Assembly (NCBI RefSeq): GCF_011174705.1
Contig: NZ_JAANIJ010000001.1
Location: 2,976,001 to 3,040,000 of the forward strand
DNA from: Tessaracoccus coleopterorum
Lineage (GTDB): Bacteria; Actinomycetota; Actinomycetes; Propionibacteriales; Propionibacteriaceae
DNA: 64,000 bases
Direction of reading: 5' to 3'
In this document: one piece after another, positions 62,673 through 64,000 of the stretch
How positions within the stretch are numbered: position 1 is the stretch's first letter
How the letters are laid out: every line of letters starts with the position of its first letter
Made by a program: the position numbers and the translations under genes
The notes under the pieces: model-generated
What the model was told of the DNA's origin: nothing
The model's database searches: none
Seen by the model: only the letters and a program-made list of their open reading frames with translations

Positions 62673-64000
62673 ATGCATGAGAACCAGGACCTGACGCTCG
62701 CACGCGCGCGACGCGTGCTCGAGGAGCGGCTGCGGCCCGCGATCCACTCCGATCCGCACCCGCTCTCTCTGGCGGCGCACGTGGTCGGGGCGAGCCGATC
62801 CCGGTGGCGGAGGGGCTGCGCGCCGACTACTCGCCCGTGTCGGTCGGGGCCCGTTGGGGCCGCGCCTGGGACACCACCTGGTTCCGGATCTCGGGCCGGG
62901 TGCCGGAGGCCTTCGCGGGCCGCCGGGTCGAGATCGTCGCCGACCTCGGCTTCGACACCGGGATGCCGGGCTTCCAGTGCGAGGGCCTCGTCCACCTCGC
63001 GGACGGCACCCCCGTCCGGTCGCTCAACCCGCGCGCCCAGTGGATCCCCGTCAGCCGCGACGCGCGGGGCGGCGAGGAGATCGGGTTCTTCGTCGAGGCC
63101 GCCTCGAACCCCGTCCTGCTCGGGCACCGGCCCTTCCTGCCCACCGCCGAGGGGACGTTCTCACCTCGGGTGATGAGGAGCTGTACCGCATCGGGCGCGT
63201 CGACGTCTGTGTCTTTGAAGGGGAGGTGTTCGAGCTGGTCCACGACGTCGAGGTGCTGGTGGAGCTGGCCGCGGAACTCCCGGCCGAATCGGGCCGCAGG
63301 GCCCGGATCCTGCATGCCCTCGACGCCTGCCTCAACCTGGTCGACCTGCAGGATGTGGCGGGCTCCGCGGCCGGGGCCCGCGCGCAACTGGTCGACGTCC
63401 TGGCCAGCCCCGCCGAGCCGAGCGCGCACCGGCTGACCGCCGTCGGTCACGCGCACATCGACTCGGCCTGGCTGTGGCCGTTGCGGGAGACCGTACGGAA
63501 GGTGGCGCGCACCTGTTCCTCGATGGTTGCGCTGCTGGAGGAGGACGACGGGTTCGTCTACGCCATGTCGAGCGCCCAGCAGTACGACTGGCTGAAGCGG
63601 GAGCGACCCGAGGTGTTCGCCCGCGTGCGCGACGCCGTCGCGAGCGGGCGGTTCGTGCCGATCGGCGGTATGTGGGTGGAGCCCGACGCGGTGCTGCCGT
63701 CGGGTGAGAGCTTCATCCGGCAGATCTCCCAGGGCCAACGGTTCTTCCGCGAGGAGTTCGGGGTCGAGTGCAGGGGCGCCTGGCTGCCCGACAGTTTCGG
63801 CTACTCCCCGGCGCTGCCGCAGCTGCTCGTCGGATCGGGCTTCGAGTGGTTCCTGACCCAGAAGATCTCCTGGAACCAGGTCAACCGTTTCCCCCACCAC
63901 ACGTTCTGGTGGGAAGGCATCGACGGGTCGCGCGTGTTCACGCACTTCCCGCCGATGGACACCTACAACGCGCAACTGAGCGGCGAGGAGGTGGCCCGCG
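62673..64000 (+). CDS. GH38 alpha-mannosidase, 5' part
   Basis: N-terminal part of a family 38 glycoside hydrolase that cleaves alpha-mannosides; the gene runs off the window. The first 240 residues are the beta-rich domain of bacterial GH38 enzymes (WFRISGRVPEAFAGRRVE, DLGFDTGMPGFQCEGLVHL). The catalytic domain starts at LTAVGHAHIDSAWLWPLRET (about 63439), whose His and Asp bind zinc. AWLPDSFGYSPALPQLL (about 63779) carries the nucleophile Asp. Breaks near 62795, 63160 and 63505. ATG 62673 follows TGAGGAG. It is cytosolic, as no signal peptide is present, so it probably degrades imported mannosides. Confidence 0.92.

Overview
The window is high-GC actinobacterial chromosome with no rRNA, tRNA, insertion sequence, phage or CRISPR. 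Gene order and content point to the Propionibacteriaceae, though the genus cannot be fixed: there are several actinobacterial housekeeping blocks, a b558-type sdhCAB, and a probable pyrophosphate-type PEP carboxykinase of the kind known from Propionibacterium. Most longer genes are interrupted by single-base losses, usually inside G or C runs, with the protein resuming in a neighbouring frame. I treat these as sequence errors and annotate each broken gene as one CDS spanning its fragments.

Layout. 1-9.1 kb: 3' part of ndk, a CPBP membrane protease, a TIGR03960 radical SAM protein, a BCCT transporter, DUF1846, an MFS carrier, and the TIGR03936 partner of the radical SAM protein. 9.3-18.6 kb: RNase E/G with a long arginine-rich N-terminus, rpmB, recG, rsmD, coaD, and a yceD-rpmF-rnc-mutM operon. 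18.8-22.2 kb: an orphan leucine-rich protein, then a zinc-ribbon SDR overlapping a DNA methyltransferase. 22.4-28 kb: gtrA-family gene, smc, a 62-residue membrane protein, ftsY. 28-30.3 kb: an ECF sigma/anti-sigma pair divergent from a lipoprotein and a membrane protein, sharing a palindromic promoter region. 30.3-39.2 kb: RecQ fused to a phosphoribosyltransferase domain, ffh, an amidohydrolase, an S49 peptidase, a zincin, rpsP-khpA, rimM-trmD. 39.3-48.2 kb: sdhCAB, rplS, lepB-rnhB, DUF2469, yraN-comM-dprA.

48.2-55.2 kb (minus strand) is the most interesting block: a probable cobalamin riboswitch followed by two secreted transcobalamin-like proteins, EcfT, a fused EcfA-EcfA' ATPase, a CbrT-like S component, and a secreted alpha/alpha-barrel protein. 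I read it as a B12-controlled corrinoid capture and import system whose extracytoplasmic parts resemble the two domains of animal intrinsic factor/transcobalamin, split over separate polypeptides.

55.2-64 kb: a HAD phosphatase, the PPi-PEPCK candidate, a MacB-like ABC exporter with a secreted NEW3-like partner, and the start of a GH38 alpha-mannosidase that leaves the window.
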